The notes: a model not told the origin generated them from the sequence alone. 64,000 nucleotides of DNA from Clostridiales bacterium (GCA_004557245.1 SFEL01000008.1:1-64000); one strand, 5' to 3'. Shown: positions 43,401 through 52,701, counted from the first letter of the stretch. Translations and numbers: made by a program.

Positions 43401-45473
43401 ATGGATGCGACAAAGGGGAATATTTACGAGATACTCAACGGGAACAGGCAGTTTCTGATCCCCGTTTATCAGCGCTGCTACAGCTGGGACATTGAACAAT
43501 GCGAGCGCCTTTGGAACGACATAGTAGAAATGCAGAAAAGAAAAAGGGACGGTCATTTTGTCGGCTCCATCGTAAACATTGCGGAAAAGGCCATGCCTAC
43601 CGGAATTCAGAAATACATGATAATCGACGGGCAGCAGCGTATGACTACCCTTACGCTGCTGTTTATAGCATTGAGAGAATATGCAATACAAAATCCGGGG
43701 GATACGACGATTAACGCCCGGCGTATTGACAATATGCTATTAAAGAACGAGTATGAAAGCGGCGACGACAGATATAAGCTCCTTCTTACCGAAACAGATC
43801 GGGAAATCCTCATCGCCTTGGTTGAAGGAAAGCCCATAGCGGAGAATACAAAATCAAGGCTGCTCGATAATTACAGTTTTTTTGCGGGGAAAATAGCGGA
43901 CATGGAGCTCCTTCCGGCAGAGATTTATGAATCCGTAGGCAAGCTTCAAATCGTAAACATTACACTTGACAGAACGCTTGACGATGCGCAGGCAATATTC
44001 GAGAGCCTGAATTCAACGGGAAAAGCTCTTTCGGAGTCCGACCTGATACGCAACTACGTTTTAATGGGCCTGGAGCCGAAGGAGCAGGCATATATCTATG
44101 AGCATCTATGGCGGCCGATGGAGAAGCTGTTTATGTATGAAACGCAGGACTCCGTTATGGACAGATTCTTCCGCGATTACCTGACGATGAAGCTTGCATA
44201 CATACCCAAGCAGGGAAGGGTTTATGAGGAATTCAAGCTATACCACCTTAACTGTGAGTTTGAAACGATACGCGAGCTGTGCCAGGATCTTCTTACTTAC
44301 GCTAAGTACTATACGGATATTGTTTTCAAGCGCAGCAATAATCCCGCGTTTAAGCTTCTGTATGAGGATATTATAGACCTGCGGATGGAGGTTTCGTATC
44401 CGTTCCTGCTCAGAGTGCATAACGACTTTGCAAAGCATATTATTTCAGAGGAAGAATTCATCGAGATAATGCGCCTGTGCATAAGCTATGTCCTGAGAAG
44501 AAGCATCTGCGATATGCCGACGAATTCTCTCAATAAAACCTTTGCAACGCTTAAAAATGAAATACGCACAGAAGATTACCTGAATTCGATAAAGGCGTTT
44601 TTCATATTGTGCGAAGGGTATAAGGATTTCCCGAATGACGATAAATTCACCGCTGCTTTTGCAGCGAAGGATATTTATAATATGCGTTCCCGCAACTTCA
44701 TTCTCAGCCATTTGGAAAACTATGGAAACAAGGCTCCTATACAAATAAAAAATTATACTATTGAACACATTATGCCCCAGAACGGCAATTTAAGCGTAAG
44801 CTGGCAAAAAATGCTTGGGCCGCAGTGGAAAGAAGTACAGAGAAGATATCTGCATACAATAGGGAATCTGACTCTTACGGCTTATAACTCTGAAATGAGC
44901 GATAATCCATTTATGACCAAGATGAATATGGAAGGCGGCTTTAAAGAAAGTGCGCTCAAGCTGAACGGATTTGTAGTAAAGCAGACGGAGTGGAATGAAG
45001 GCACTATAAAAGAGCGGGCTGACCAGCTTGCGAAAAAGGCACGGGAAATATGGGCGTTCCCGACCATGACGAAGGCCGAGCTTGCTCCCTATTGTGCGGA
45101 AAATAAGCCAACGGAAAGATACAGCTTGGATACATATGCCCCCAACGAATTTACAAGAGCTTTGTTTGAAGCTCTTGACCGCCGCATCCTGAACCTGTCA
45201 CCCGACGTCAAGCGCGAATTCAAGAAGCTGTATGTTGCCTATAAGCTCGACACCAATTTTGCCGATATAATTTTTAAGAAGCAGAGATTGCGGATTTCTG
45301 TGAATATGAAGTTTGCAGAAGTCATCGATCCAAAGGGCATCTGCCGTGATGTTACCGGTCTGGGGCGCTGGGGTAACGGCGATGTGGAGCTTTCAATGGA
45401 ACACATATCTGATACGGATCAAGTCATGGAGATAATCGAGCAGTCGTTTAAGCTTCAGGCGGATAGCGATTAA
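43401..45473 (+). CDS. DUF262/DUF1524 protein with DUF5655-like tail (GmrSD-like defence protein)
   Basis: The 690-residue protein has an N-terminal DUF262 domain with the ParB-like nucleotidase motif IIDGQQRMTTL (near residue 75). A helical middle part follows, then a DUF1524 HNH-type nuclease (around residue 453: YTIEHIMPQN, then HTIGNLTLTAYNSEMSDNPF), and finally a DUF5655-like domain (about 575-690). This resembles the GmrSD type IV restriction systems that cut modified phage DNA. Composition is more AT-rich than the core genes. It lies beside tRNA-Ser, a common landing place. No methylase is adjacent, fitting a modification-dependent enzyme. Confidence 0.85.
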   Translation: MDATKGNIYEILNGNRQFLIPVYQRCYSWDIEQCERLWNDIVEMQKRKRDGHFVGSIVNIAEKAMPTGIQKYMIIDGQQRMTTLTLLFIALREYAIQNPGDTTINARRIDNMLLKNEYESGDDRYKLLLTETDREILIALVEGKPIAENTKSRLLDNYSFFAGKIADMELLPAEIYESVGKLQIVNITLDRTLDDAQAIFESLNSTGKALSESDLIRNYVLMGLEPKEQAYIYEHLWRPMEKLFMYETQDSVMDRFFRDYLTMKLAYIPKQGRVYEEFKLYHLNCEFETIRELCQDLLTYAKYYTDIVFKRSNNPAFKLLYEDIIDLRMEVSYPFLLRVHNDFAKHIISEEEFIEIMRLCISYVLRRSICDMPTNSLNKTFATLKNEIRTEDYLNSIKAFFILCEGYKDFPNDDKFTAAFAAKDIYNMRSRNFILSHLENYGNKAPIQIKNYTIEHIMPQNGNLSVSWQKMLGPQWKEVQRRYLHTIGNLTLTAYNSEMSDNPFMTKMNMEGGFKESALKLNGFVVKQTEWNEGTIKERADQLAKKAREIWAFPTMTKAELAPYCAENKPTERYSLDTYAPNEFTRALFEALDRRILNLSPDVKREFKKLYVAYKLDTNFADIIFKKQRLRISVNMKFAEVIDPKGICRDVTGLGRWGNGDVELSMEHISDTDQVMEIIEQSFKLQADSD

Positions 45474-45489
45474 GTGTTCTCTTCATCAT

Positions 45490-45528
45490 AACAACAAAAG
45501 ACCCCCGCAAGGGAGGTCTTTTGTTGTT
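45490..45528. terminator. Bidirectional terminator after the DUF262 gene
   Basis: Fourteen-base arms (45490-45503 and 45515-45528) with an inner CCC/GGG pair. It serves the DUF262 gene on the plus strand and the tRNA-derived repeat on the minus strand. Confidence 0.7.
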
Positions 45529-45650
45529 GGCGGAGCAGGTGAGATTCGTCCGGCGGCACTGGGGCAGTGCCGCCGCCAGCTCGGGGAACTGAAAAGCCAT
45601 CCACCGGATGCCTTTTCCCCCTCACGGGGACGTTCCCTTCGAATCTCACT
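45527..45650 (-). repeat. tRNA-Ser-derived element with inverted tRNA ends
   Basis: The first 22 bases (45527-45548) repeat exactly the 3' end of the adjacent tRNA-Ser gene (45696-45717), including encoded CCA. The other end (45641-45650, CGAATCTCAC) is the inverse of the same T-arm sequence. In between are strong hairpins (near 45552-45577 and 45595-45640). It has no acceptor 5' arm or anticodon, so it is not a tRNA. It may be an attachment-site scar or a small tRNA-targeting element. Confidence 0.6.
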
Positions 45651-45661
45651 ATTACAACTGC

Positions 45662-45697
45662 AAAAAAGCAACCACCCGAATGGGTGGTTGCTTTTTT
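45662..45697 (-). terminator. Terminator of tRNA-Ser
   Basis: A perfect 16-base-pair stem (45662-45677 and 45682-45697) with loop GAAT. On the minus strand it directly follows the tRNA and ends in a T run. Confidence 0.8.
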
Positions 45698-45788
45698 GGC
45701 GGAGCAGGTGAGATTCGAACTCACGGACGGCTTTCGACCGTCACACGATTTCCAGTCGTGCCCGTTATGACCACTTCGATACTGCTCC
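45697..45788 (-). tRNA. tRNA-Ser (anticodon GGA)
   Basis: The minus strand folds as a class II tRNA. The acceptor GGAGCAG/CTGCTCC has discriminator G and encoded CCA. The anticodon arm has loop CTGGAAA with anticodon GGA. A long variable arm and the T arm GTGAG-TTCGAAT-CTCAC follow. It decodes UCC/UCU serine codons. A strong terminator follows, and a 22-base copy of its 3' end lies 169 bases further on. Confidence 0.95.
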
Positions 45789-45886
45789 ACGATCAGTGCG
45801 GACGAGCCTACGTCGCCGCACTTGATTATGATACAATACTTTTCGTATAATTGCAAGAGGGTTATGGTAATTTTCTGCCGTGCAAG

Positions 45887-46579
45887 CTATTCCTTTATGG
45901 ATTCCAGCCGCTCCCGGAAGCACCTGGCAACTATCTCATACCCTTTTTCGGTGGGGTGCAGGCCGTCGCCGGATATGAGCTGGCTAAAAGGGCTGCCTAT
46001 GCACTCGAGAAATGCGGAGCGCACGTCAACAAAGGGCAGCTCCTCCGACCGGGCCAGCTTTGATATGGCGACGGAATACAGCTCCTGATAGCGGTATATG
46101 GAAAGAGGCGATCCGAGAAACTTCAACAGGCTGCACCTGTCAACACCTTTGGATATTATGTATTCATAGTACTTATCGGAATCCACCGGCGGCAGCGACA
46201 TTAGTACCGGTGTTATGCCTGCGCCCCGCAGCAGTCCTATGCATTCCCGCATGGTGGCTTCAAAATCGGCAAGGGCTGTGACGGGCTGATGGGGGTAGTC
46301 CGGATCCCGGCCTATGGCCGGCCAGTCGAAATTGCAGTCGTTGCCGCCGTATTCCACCAGGGCGTAATCCGGCTTTTCCCCGGCAGCGATGGCCTTTTTA
46401 ATGAGCCCCAGCCCGCGTTCCGCGGTGTAGCCGAAGCGGGAGCGGTTATCAAGAGCTATGTCCAGCCCCTCCATCTGGGGCAGAAAAACCTCGGTATAGC
46501 AGGAGCGGTACCTTCCGCCCTCATACACCGTGCCCTTCATTATAGAATCCCCGAATATTATGGCGGTCTTTTCCGGCAT
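45887..46579 (-). CDS. GDSL-type SGNH hydrolase
   Basis: The 230-residue protein has the block I motif IIFGDSIMKG (nucleophile Ser near residue 10), a block III Gly-Asn (VEYGGNDCNFDW) and a C-terminal Asp-x-x-His (DGLHPTEKGYE). It is an esterase, lipase or carbohydrate deacylase acting in the cytoplasm, since no signal peptide is seen. The ATG at 46579 has GGGAGG six bases upstream and is preferred over an upstream in-frame codon. Confidence 0.9.
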   Translation of the reverse strand: MPEKTAIIFGDSIMKGTVYEGGRYRSCYTEVFLPQMEGLDIALDNRSRFGYTAERGLGLIKKAIAAGEKPDYALVEYGGNDCNFDWPAIGRDPDYPHQPVTALADFEATMRECIGLLRGAGITPVLMSLPPVDSDKYYEYIISKGVDRCSLLKFLGSPLSIYRYQELYSVAISKLARSEELPFVDVRSAFLECIGSPFSQLISGDGLHPTEKGYEIVARCFRERLESIKE

Positions 46580-46685
46580 GTGAACCTCCCATATGAAGTA
46601 TGAAACGCAAAAATCATACAATAATTTTAAGTATATTATAATGGGGCAAGGTTAAAGGGCGGTTAAAGGAATGTGAATTAAAAGG

Positions 46686-46716
46686 AAACACCGCCCCGGG
46701 CAGCGGGACGGTGTTT
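46686..46716. terminator. Bidirectional terminator between the sortase and GDSL genes
   Basis: AAACACCG..CCCG (46686-46698) pairs with CGGG..CGGTGTTT (46704-46716) with one mismatch, and T-rich sequence lies on both sides. Confidence 0.65.
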
Positions 46717-46744
46717 TATTTGCATGCTGCAAAAATCAGTCGTC

Positions 46745-47608
46745 TCAGGTATCGCACTCCTCGTCGGGATCCGGCGTGACCGCGGGGCGCAGTATGACCT
46801 GGGATTCGTCCTTGGGCTTGGCTACGACCACACAGCGCTGGTTGCGTGTGCCCAGGCCGCTGTTCCAGCTTTCGCCGTAGCAGGTGATCAGCGTCATGCG
46901 GGAATCGCCGGTGTCGTAGGCCATCACGGTCTCCGGTACGTCGTCTATGCCGTAAATGTCAACGTTGGTAACGGTGAAGGTCATGGTGCTGCCGTCGTCG
47001 TACTCGACTACTATTTCCTCTCCCTCTTCCATCTTGGGGAGTACGGAGAAAACGCCCGCTACCTTTTTCCATGACACATGGCCGTTGAATAAGGCGTTGC
47101 CGTACTCTCCGGGGGAGGCGCTGGCATCCAGCCATGCGGCTACCTTCTCGGAATCCACCGTACCCATGGTGTACACCGTGCTGCCGTCCTCGGCCTTGAC
47201 CTCATTGCCCTTGCTGTCGGTATAGGGAACTATACCCACGGACTCTACGGGGAAGCTTATCTCCCTGCCGGTAAAGTACATCATCACGGGTATTTTTTTG
47301 ACGTAGGGGGTGGGCTCGGGCGTGGCCTCTGCCGCCTCGGGGGTCTCTGTAACGGCGGGGGTGGGGGGCGCCTCGTACTTGCCGGGCAGGTATACGTACT
47401 GGCGCAGCACTATTATGGCCGCAAACAATACCAGAGCGATGCTTATGCAGGTCAGTATGGTGTTGCGGAGGCTCCTTTTGTTTTTGCCCTCTTCGGGCCC
47501 GGCAGTGTTGGCTTCCGGCGGGGCTGCCTCGCCCTCCGCCGGCTGCGCTGCTTTTATATTTTTTTCCTCCGGAGTGCTTTCCGGGGTGCTGTTCTTATTT
47601 TCGTCCAT
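46745..47608 (-). CDS. Sortase-family transpeptidase
   Basis: The 287-residue protein has a charged, Pro/Glu-rich cytosolic start (residues 1-48), one membrane helix (about 50-69), a Pro/Thr linker and a sortase domain with His177 (LFNGHVSW), Cys243 (TLITCYG) and Arg258 (NQRCVVVA). Sortases anchor LPxTG-type proteins to the wall or build pili. The long extracytoplasmic stalk suggests class D/E-like enzymes; the class is not certain. The ATG at 47608 has GGAG six bases upstream and is preferred to a TTG at 47620. No LPxTG protein lies adjacent. Confidence 0.85.
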   Translation of the reverse strand: MDENKNSTPESTPEEKNIKAAQPAEGEAAPPEANTAGPEEGKNKRSLRNTILTCISIALVLFAAIIVLRQYVYLPGKYEAPPTPAVTETPEAAEATPEPTPYVKKIPVMMYFTGREISFPVESVGIVPYTDSKGNEVKAEDGSTVYTMGTVDSEKVAAWLDASASPGEYGNALFNGHVSWKKVAGVFSVLPKMEEGEEIVVEYDDGSTMTFTVTNVDIYGIDDVPETVMAYDTGDSRMTLITCYGESWNSGLGTRNQRCVVVAKPKDESQVILRPAVTPDPDEECDT

Positions 47609-47816
47609 AGCGTTCTCCAATGCTTTCAGTTTTATTTATTGGTTTATTATATCATCGGGGTTATGGCCGTACAAGGCGGGATTTGTGAATAATATCGGCA
47701 AAAATGGGGCTTTATGCCACCCTATATGTTGTATATCAAAAGGATACCTGACCCAATTTTATCAATCGTTAACAAATTCTTAAAGATAAACATAACATTT
47801 TTTCTTTATTCTTGGC

Positions 47817-47822
47817 TATAAT
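47817..47822 (+). promoter_or_regulatory. -10 box upstream of the secreted SH3 protein
   Basis: A consensus TATAAT at 47817-47822, about 67 bases before the gene, with only a weak -35 region (ATAACA-like). The remaining gap 47609-47816 is AT-rich and shows no gene. Confidence 0.45.
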
Positions 47823-47888
47823 ACAGATACACACAGGGCGAGCGAAAAGAGCATCGCCGGATATTCTATCGGGAGGTATGAATAAAAA

Positions 47889-49025
47889 ATGAAAAGAAAA
47901 GTTTCAAAGGTCCTTTCGGTCCTGCTGATAGCGGCGCTCATGCTTAGCTTTACCGCGGTCGCCTCCGCCGAGACCAGAATGTACGCCACCAGTGCGGTGA
48001 ATGTCCGCAGCGGCCCTGGCACCAGCTATTACATCATAGGCTCCCTGGAGCAGAACGAGATGGTAACAGCTACCGGCCGCGCATATAACGGCTGGTATGA
48101 GATAGCGTGGGGCAGCTACGGCTACGGCTATGTGGCGGGAAATTATCTCTCCTATTCCAGATATGAGCCCGGCTACAACACCGGCTGCTATCCCAGCAGG
48201 CGCGGCGTTACCCTTAAGGTATGCCAGGACTGCGGCGACATCTACTATGCCACTACTGCGCTGAACGTCCGTCAGGGCCCCAGCACCAAGTATTCCATCG
48301 TGGGCTCCCTGAACAGGGGCCAGCAGTGTACCGCCATCGGCAAGTCCGGCAACTGGTATAAGCTGCTCACCGCCGACGGTTCCACCGCCTATGCCAGCGC
48401 TAAATACCTCAAGCTCTACGCAAGGCAGAACGGCAGCACCCCCAGCACCCCCAGTACTCCCAGCACCCCCAGCTATCCCAGCGGCAACTACGGTACCTAT
48501 TATGCCACCACCGGCCTGAACGTCCGTCAGGGCCCCGGCACCAACTACCGCGTGGTATACACCCTTGACAGGGGCGAGTCCGTGACCTTTACCGGACAGA
48601 CCTACGGCAAGTGGATATCCGTAAAGACCCGCACCGGAGTACAGGGCTATTGCAGCAGCCTGTATCTCACCCAGAAGGGCAGCTACAATCCCGGCGGCAG
48701 CACCGGCGCCAGGTATTACTGCGGCAGGTGCGGCAAGGCCATAACCTATGGCAACGCCTACTGCTCCAACTGCGGCGCGAGGATCGACTACAGCGGCAGC
48801 GGCTGCTACAACCCCTGCTACGATGTGAGCCCGGGCTACACCTATGCCACCAACTACAAAACTCCCCTGTACGCTTCCGCCTCTGCCTCCAGCGCGGAGA
48901 TCGCCTCTCTGGGCAGCGGCGTAAGGGTGGTTGTAAGCTCCGTGACCATGAATGGCAGCTGGGCGCAGGTATACGTACCTTACCTGCAGGCCTACGGCTA
49001 TCTGCCCGTTGACGCGATAAAGTGA
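47889..49025 (+). CDS. Secreted multi-SH3 protein with an inserted zinc ribbon
   Basis: The 378-residue protein has a signal peptide (cleaved after ASA, near residue 27). Bacterial SH3 domains begin near residues 33, 118 and 203, each with the ALNVRQGPGT-type motif. A (STP)n linker lies near residue 183 and a diverged SH3 at about 318-376. Between SH3-3 and SH3-4 is a four-Cys zinc ribbon (YYCGRCGKAITYGNAYCSNCGARI region, about 276-299), usually a cytoplasmic fold. Such proteins bind peptidoglycan. No catalytic domain is present. A short MNKK mini-ORF (47878-47892) overlaps the start codon. Confidence 0.9.
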   Translation: MKRKVSKVLSVLLIAALMLSFTAVASAETRMYATSAVNVRSGPGTSYYIIGSLEQNEMVTATGRAYNGWYEIAWGSYGYGYVAGNYLSYSRYEPGYNTGCYPSRRGVTLKVCQDCGDIYYATTALNVRQGPSTKYSIVGSLNRGQQCTAIGKSGNWYKLLTADGSTAYASAKYLKLYARQNGSTPSTPSTPSTPSYPSGNYGTYYATTGLNVRQGPGTNYRVVYTLDRGESVTFTGQTYGKWISVKTRTGVQGYCSSLYLTQKGSYNPGGSTGARYYCGRCGKAITYGNAYCSNCGARIDYSGSGCYNPCYDVSPGYTYATNYKTPLYASASASSAEIASLGSGVRVVVSSVTMNGSWAQVYVPYLQAYGYLPVDAIK

Positions 49026-49051
49026 AGCCAATTCTTATTCGATCAAAAATA

Positions 49052-49079
49052 AAAAGGGACGGCTGTTGCCGCCCCTTTT
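49052..49079. terminator. Bidirectional terminator between the SH3 gene and metG
   Basis: AAAAGGG.CGGC (49052-49063) pairs with GCCG.CCCTTTT (49068-49079), with one mismatch. It ends both convergent genes. Confidence 0.75.
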
Positions 49080-49098
49080 GTATGCCTTAAGTTTTATA

Positions 49099-51096
49099 CT
49101 AACCTACCTCGCTTCCGCCGGGAATACTGTCCGGCTCCATTACGGTGAGCATGGAGAGGGTCTCGTCCTCGCCATCATCGGTTATGGAGGAAAGTATCAT
49201 GCCCTGGCTTTCTATGCCGGCTATCTTCCGGGGGGCAAGGTTTGCGGCGATTATTACCGTGCGGCCTATGAGCTTCTCGGGCTCGGAATACCACTTGCGA
49301 ATGCCGGAAAGTATGGTGCGGGGCCGGGCTTCGCCGCAGTCCAGCGTGAACTGCAGAAGCTTCTTGCTCTTCTCTACGAACTTGCAGTCTATGACCCTGG
49401 CGGTCTTCATCTTTACCTTGCAGAAGGTGTCAAAGTCTATCAGCTCCTGAGGCTCCTCGTCCTTGGCCTCCTCGGCCTTGGGCGCGGGGGCTGCGCTGGC
49501 GGAGGCTTCGGCGGCGTGGGAGGCTGAGTTCTCCTTTTCCAGCTCCTCAAGCTCCTTCTTAACGTCTATGCGGGGGAACAGGGCCTCTCCCTTGTGTACC
49601 CGGGTGCCTGCGGGCAGCTTGCCGAACCCACGGGCTTCGTAGGCGGTGAGCTCGCCGGAAACGCCCAGCTGCTCGAAGAGCCTGGGGGCGGTGTTGGGAA
49701 GGTAGGGCTGAAGGAATATGCCCACTATGCGGAGGCTTTCCGCAAGGTTGTACATGACGGTGGCCAGCCTGTCCTTTTTGGCCTCGTCCTTTGCAAGTAT
49801 CCATGGCGCGGTCACGTCTATGTACTTGTTGCATGCGCCTATGAGGGCCCATATGGATTCCAGCGCCTCGGGGGCCTTGAATTCCGTCATGTACCGCTCC
49901 ACCTTCTCCGGCAGGCCATCGGCAAGGGCTATTATGGCCTCGTCCTCCTCCGGTACCGGGCAGGTGGGGGCGGGGACAACGCCGCCGAAGTACTTGTCTA
50001 TCATGCTTACTGTGCGGGAGAGCAGGTTGCCAAGGTCGTTTGCCAGGTCGGAATTTATGCGGTAAATAAGCGCCTCGTTGGAGAATACGCCGTCGCTGCC
50101 GAAGGGCACTTCCCGAAGCAGGAAGTAGCGGATAGCGTCCACGCCGTAGCGGTTGCAGAGCTTGACGGGATCCACCACGTTGCCCTTGGACTTGCTCATC
50201 TTGCCGCCCTCCAGTATAAGCCAGCCGTGGCCGAATACCTGCTTTGGCAGGGGCTCGCCCAGCGCCATGAGCATGATAGGCCATATTATGGTATGGAACC
50301 TTACTATCTCCTTGCCCACAAGGTGAACGTCGGCGGGCCAGTATTTTTTGTACATGCTGTCGTCGTCGGAATAGAAGCCCAGCTTTGTTATGTAATTGGA
50401 AAGGGCGTCCAGCCATACGTATACGACGTGCTTCTCGTCGAAGTCCACGGGTATGCCCCAGGTGAAGCTGGTACGGGATACGCAGAGATCCTCAAGGCCG
50501 GGCAGCAGGAAGTTGTTCAGCATCTCGTTGGTGCGGGCGGGAGGCTGTATGAAGTCCGGGTGATCCTTTATGTACTGTATGAGGCGGGGGGCATACTTGC
50601 TCATCTTGAAGAAGTAGCTCTCCTCCTTGACCTTCTCGACGGGCATGCCGCAGTCCGGGCAGCAGCCGTCCTTCAGCTGGCGCTCCAGCCAGAAGCTCTC
50701 GCAGGGGGTGCAATACCAGCCCTCGTAGGCGGACTTGTAAATATCGCCCTGCTCGTACAGCTTGCGGAATATCTTCTGCACGGCCTTTACGTGGTAATCG
50801 TCGGTGGTGCGGACGAAGCCGTCGTTGGATATGCACATGAGCTTCCAGAGATCCTGGAAGGAAGCTACTATCTCGTCCACGTACTGCTTGGGGGTAATGC
50901 CCTTGGCCTTTGCCTTGCGCTCTATCTTCTGGCCGTGCTCGTCGCTTCCGGTGAGGAAGTATACGTCGTAGCCCGTCATGCGCTTGTAGCGGGCGATGGC
51001 GTCTGCGGCTACGGTGGTATAGCTGTGGCCAATGTGCAGCTTGTCGCTGGGGTAGTATATGGGTGTGGTGATGTAGAATGTCTTTTTCTCTGCCAT
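49099..51096 (-). CDS. metG: Methionine-tRNA ligase
   Basis: MetG charges tRNA-Met. The 665-residue protein has the HIGH motif (LHIGHSYTTV), a zinc knuckle (CTPCESFW...CPDC), KMSKS (GGKMSKSKGN, near residue 300), an anticodon-binding helical domain and a C-terminal EMAP-like tRNA-binding domain (FCKVKMKTARVIDCKFVEKSKKLLQFTLDCG) after an Ala/Glu-rich linker. It is convergent with the SH3 gene. No T-box leader is recognisable upstream. Confidence 0.97.
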   Translation of the reverse strand: MAEKKTFYITTPIYYPSDKLHIGHSYTTVAADAIARYKRMTGYDVYFLTGSDEHGQKIERKAKAKGITPKQYVDEIVASFQDLWKLMCISNDGFVRTTDDYHVKAVQKIFRKLYEQGDIYKSAYEGWYCTPCESFWLERQLKDGCCPDCGMPVEKVKEESYFFKMSKYAPRLIQYIKDHPDFIQPPARTNEMLNNFLLPGLEDLCVSRTSFTWGIPVDFDEKHVVYVWLDALSNYITKLGFYSDDDSMYKKYWPADVHLVGKEIVRFHTIIWPIMLMALGEPLPKQVFGHGWLILEGGKMSKSKGNVVDPVKLCNRYGVDAIRYFLLREVPFGSDGVFSNEALIYRINSDLANDLGNLLSRTVSMIDKYFGGVVPAPTCPVPEEDEAIIALADGLPEKVERYMTEFKAPEALESIWALIGACNKYIDVTAPWILAKDEAKKDRLATVMYNLAESLRIVGIFLQPYLPNTAPRLFEQLGVSGELTAYEARGFGKLPAGTRVHKGEALFPRIDVKKELEELEKENSASHAAEASASAAPAPKAEEAKDEEPQELIDFDTFCKVKMKTARVIDCKFVEKSKKLLQFTLDCGEARPRTILSGIRKWYSEPEKLIGRTVIIAANLAPRKIAGIESQGMILSSITDDGEDETLSMLTVMEPDSIPGGSEVG

Positions 51097-51300
51097 GTAT
51101 TTTCTCCTTAGTGGATTGCCTGATTTTTTCTTATTTATATTATTGCATAATCTATTATAGTTTATTGACTCAAGCGGGCTTTGTCAATATTTCAGGGCCA
51201 AACCGGGACAAAATCATTACCGGCCTTTCCGCTTTTATCTTTGCCCTTAATATGGTAAAATACTATTAAAAATGTACGTTTTCAGAGGAGGCCCCCTGTT

Positions 51301-52698
51301 ATGGATAAAAACCGTTTTTTCAGAGCCATACCCAAGGTGGATACATTGATAGAGCAGTGCGATTCGGCGGGGCTCTTTGACCGCTACGGCCGGGAGATCA
51401 CCGTTGACTGCATTCGCGAGCGCACCGAGGCCCTCAGGGAGTTCATAGGAAAGTCCGAGGACGAGACGGAGATTATCCGCCGCACGGAAAGCCTCCTGCC
51501 CGACATAGCGTCGGCGGCGGAAAAGCTGTTTTCCCCTAACCTTAAGCCCGTCGTCAACGCCACGGGTACTGTGCTGCACACGAACCTTGGGCGCGCCCTC
51601 ATATCCAGGAAGCACGCGGACCACCTGATGGCGATGGTGTCCGGCTATTCAAACCTGGAATACGACCTTGAGGCCGGGGCGAGGGGGGAGAGGTATTCCC
51701 ACTTTGAGAAGCTGCTCTGTAAAATAACCGGCGCAGAGGCGGCCATGGCCGTAAACAACAACGCGGCGGCCGTAATGCTCACCCTGTCCGCCCTCTGCCG
51801 GGGCGGCGAGGTGCCGGTATCCCGTGGGGAGCTGGTGGAGATAGGCGGAAAGTTCCGGGTGCCAGACGTTATGGCCCAGAGCGGGGCGGTGATGGTAGAC
51901 CTTGGCACCACCAACAAGACCCACCTTTCCGATTACGAGGATGCAATAAACGAGAACACCGTGGCGCTGCTCAAGGTCCACACCAGCAATTTCCGGGTGG
52001 TGGGCTTTACCGAGAGCGTAAGCGTGGCAGAGCTTGTGGAGCTTGGCAATAAGCACGGCCTGCCCGTCATAGAGGACATAGGCAGCGGCGTACTGATAGA
52101 CCTTTCCAAATACGGCCTCACCTATGAGCCTACTGTGCAGGAATCCATAAGGGCGGGGGCGGCCATAGTCTGCTTTTCGGGGGACAAGCTGCTGGGCGGG
52201 CCTCAGGCGGGCATAATAGTGGGCCGCAGGGATTACATCAAAAAGATAAAGAAGCACCCCCTGACCCGGGCGTTTCGGATAGACAAGTTCACGGCAGCCG
52301 CATTGGAGCTTACCCTTCAGGAGTACCTGTCGGAGGAAAACGCCATACGGAACATACCCGTGCTGCGCATGCTCACACAGCCGCCCATGGAAATTCGGGA
52401 GCGGGCGGAAAAGCTTGCCGCCATGCTGAAAAACGTCAATGCCCGGGTGGAGGTCGTGGATTGCGAATCACAGGTGGGGGGCGGCTCCATGCCCCTGGAG
52501 AGGCTCAGGAGCAGCGCCGTTGCCATAAAGCCCAACGGCATGACCACCGCGTCCTTTGAGGAGGCGCTGCGCAGGGCGAAGAAACCCATCATCTGCCGGG
52601 TACAGGAGGATCGGGCGCTCATGGATATGCGCACGGTGCAGCCCGGCGAGGCTGAGCTTATCGCAGCGGAAGTTACCGAAATACTGGGGGCAAAGTAA
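51301..52698 (+). CDS. selA: L-seryl-tRNA(Sec) selenium transferase
   Basis: SelA is a PLP enzyme that turns Ser-tRNA(Sec) into Sec-tRNA(Sec) using selenophosphate. The 465-residue protein has the N-terminal tRNA(Sec)-binding domain (residues 1-70), VNATGTVLHTNLGRALIS and the PLP-Lys motif FSGDKLLGGPQAGIIVGR. GGAGG precedes the ATG. selB follows after three bases; selC lies 3.7 kb downstream. Its client prdB is in the same window. Confidence 0.96.
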   Translation: MDKNRFFRAIPKVDTLIEQCDSAGLFDRYGREITVDCIRERTEALREFIGKSEDETEIIRRTESLLPDIASAAEKLFSPNLKPVVNATGTVLHTNLGRALISRKHADHLMAMVSGYSNLEYDLEAGARGERYSHFEKLLCKITGAEAAMAVNNNAAAVMLTLSALCRGGEVPVSRGELVEIGGKFRVPDVMAQSGAVMVDLGTTNKTHLSDYEDAINENTVALLKVHTSNFRVVGFTESVSVAELVELGNKHGLPVIEDIGSGVLIDLSKYGLTYEPTVQESIRAGAAIVCFSGDKLLGGPQAGIIVGRRDYIKKIKKHPLTRAFRIDKFTAAALELTLQEYLSEENAIRNIPVLRMLTQPPMEIRERAEKLAAMLKNVNARVEVVDCESQVGGGSMPLERLRSSAVAIKPNGMTTASFEEALRRAKKPIICRVQEDRALMDMRTVQPGEAELIAAEVTEILGAK

Positions 52699-52701
52699 AA
52701 T

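Noticed and set aside
49594..51111. A 505-codon open frame opposite metG
   Set aside because: Antisense shadow of metG; the minus-strand protein is clearly methionyl-tRNA synthetase.
51097..51300. A possible T-box leader for metG
   Set aside because: No T-box core sequence or terminator-antiterminator pair is visible, and the leader is too short.
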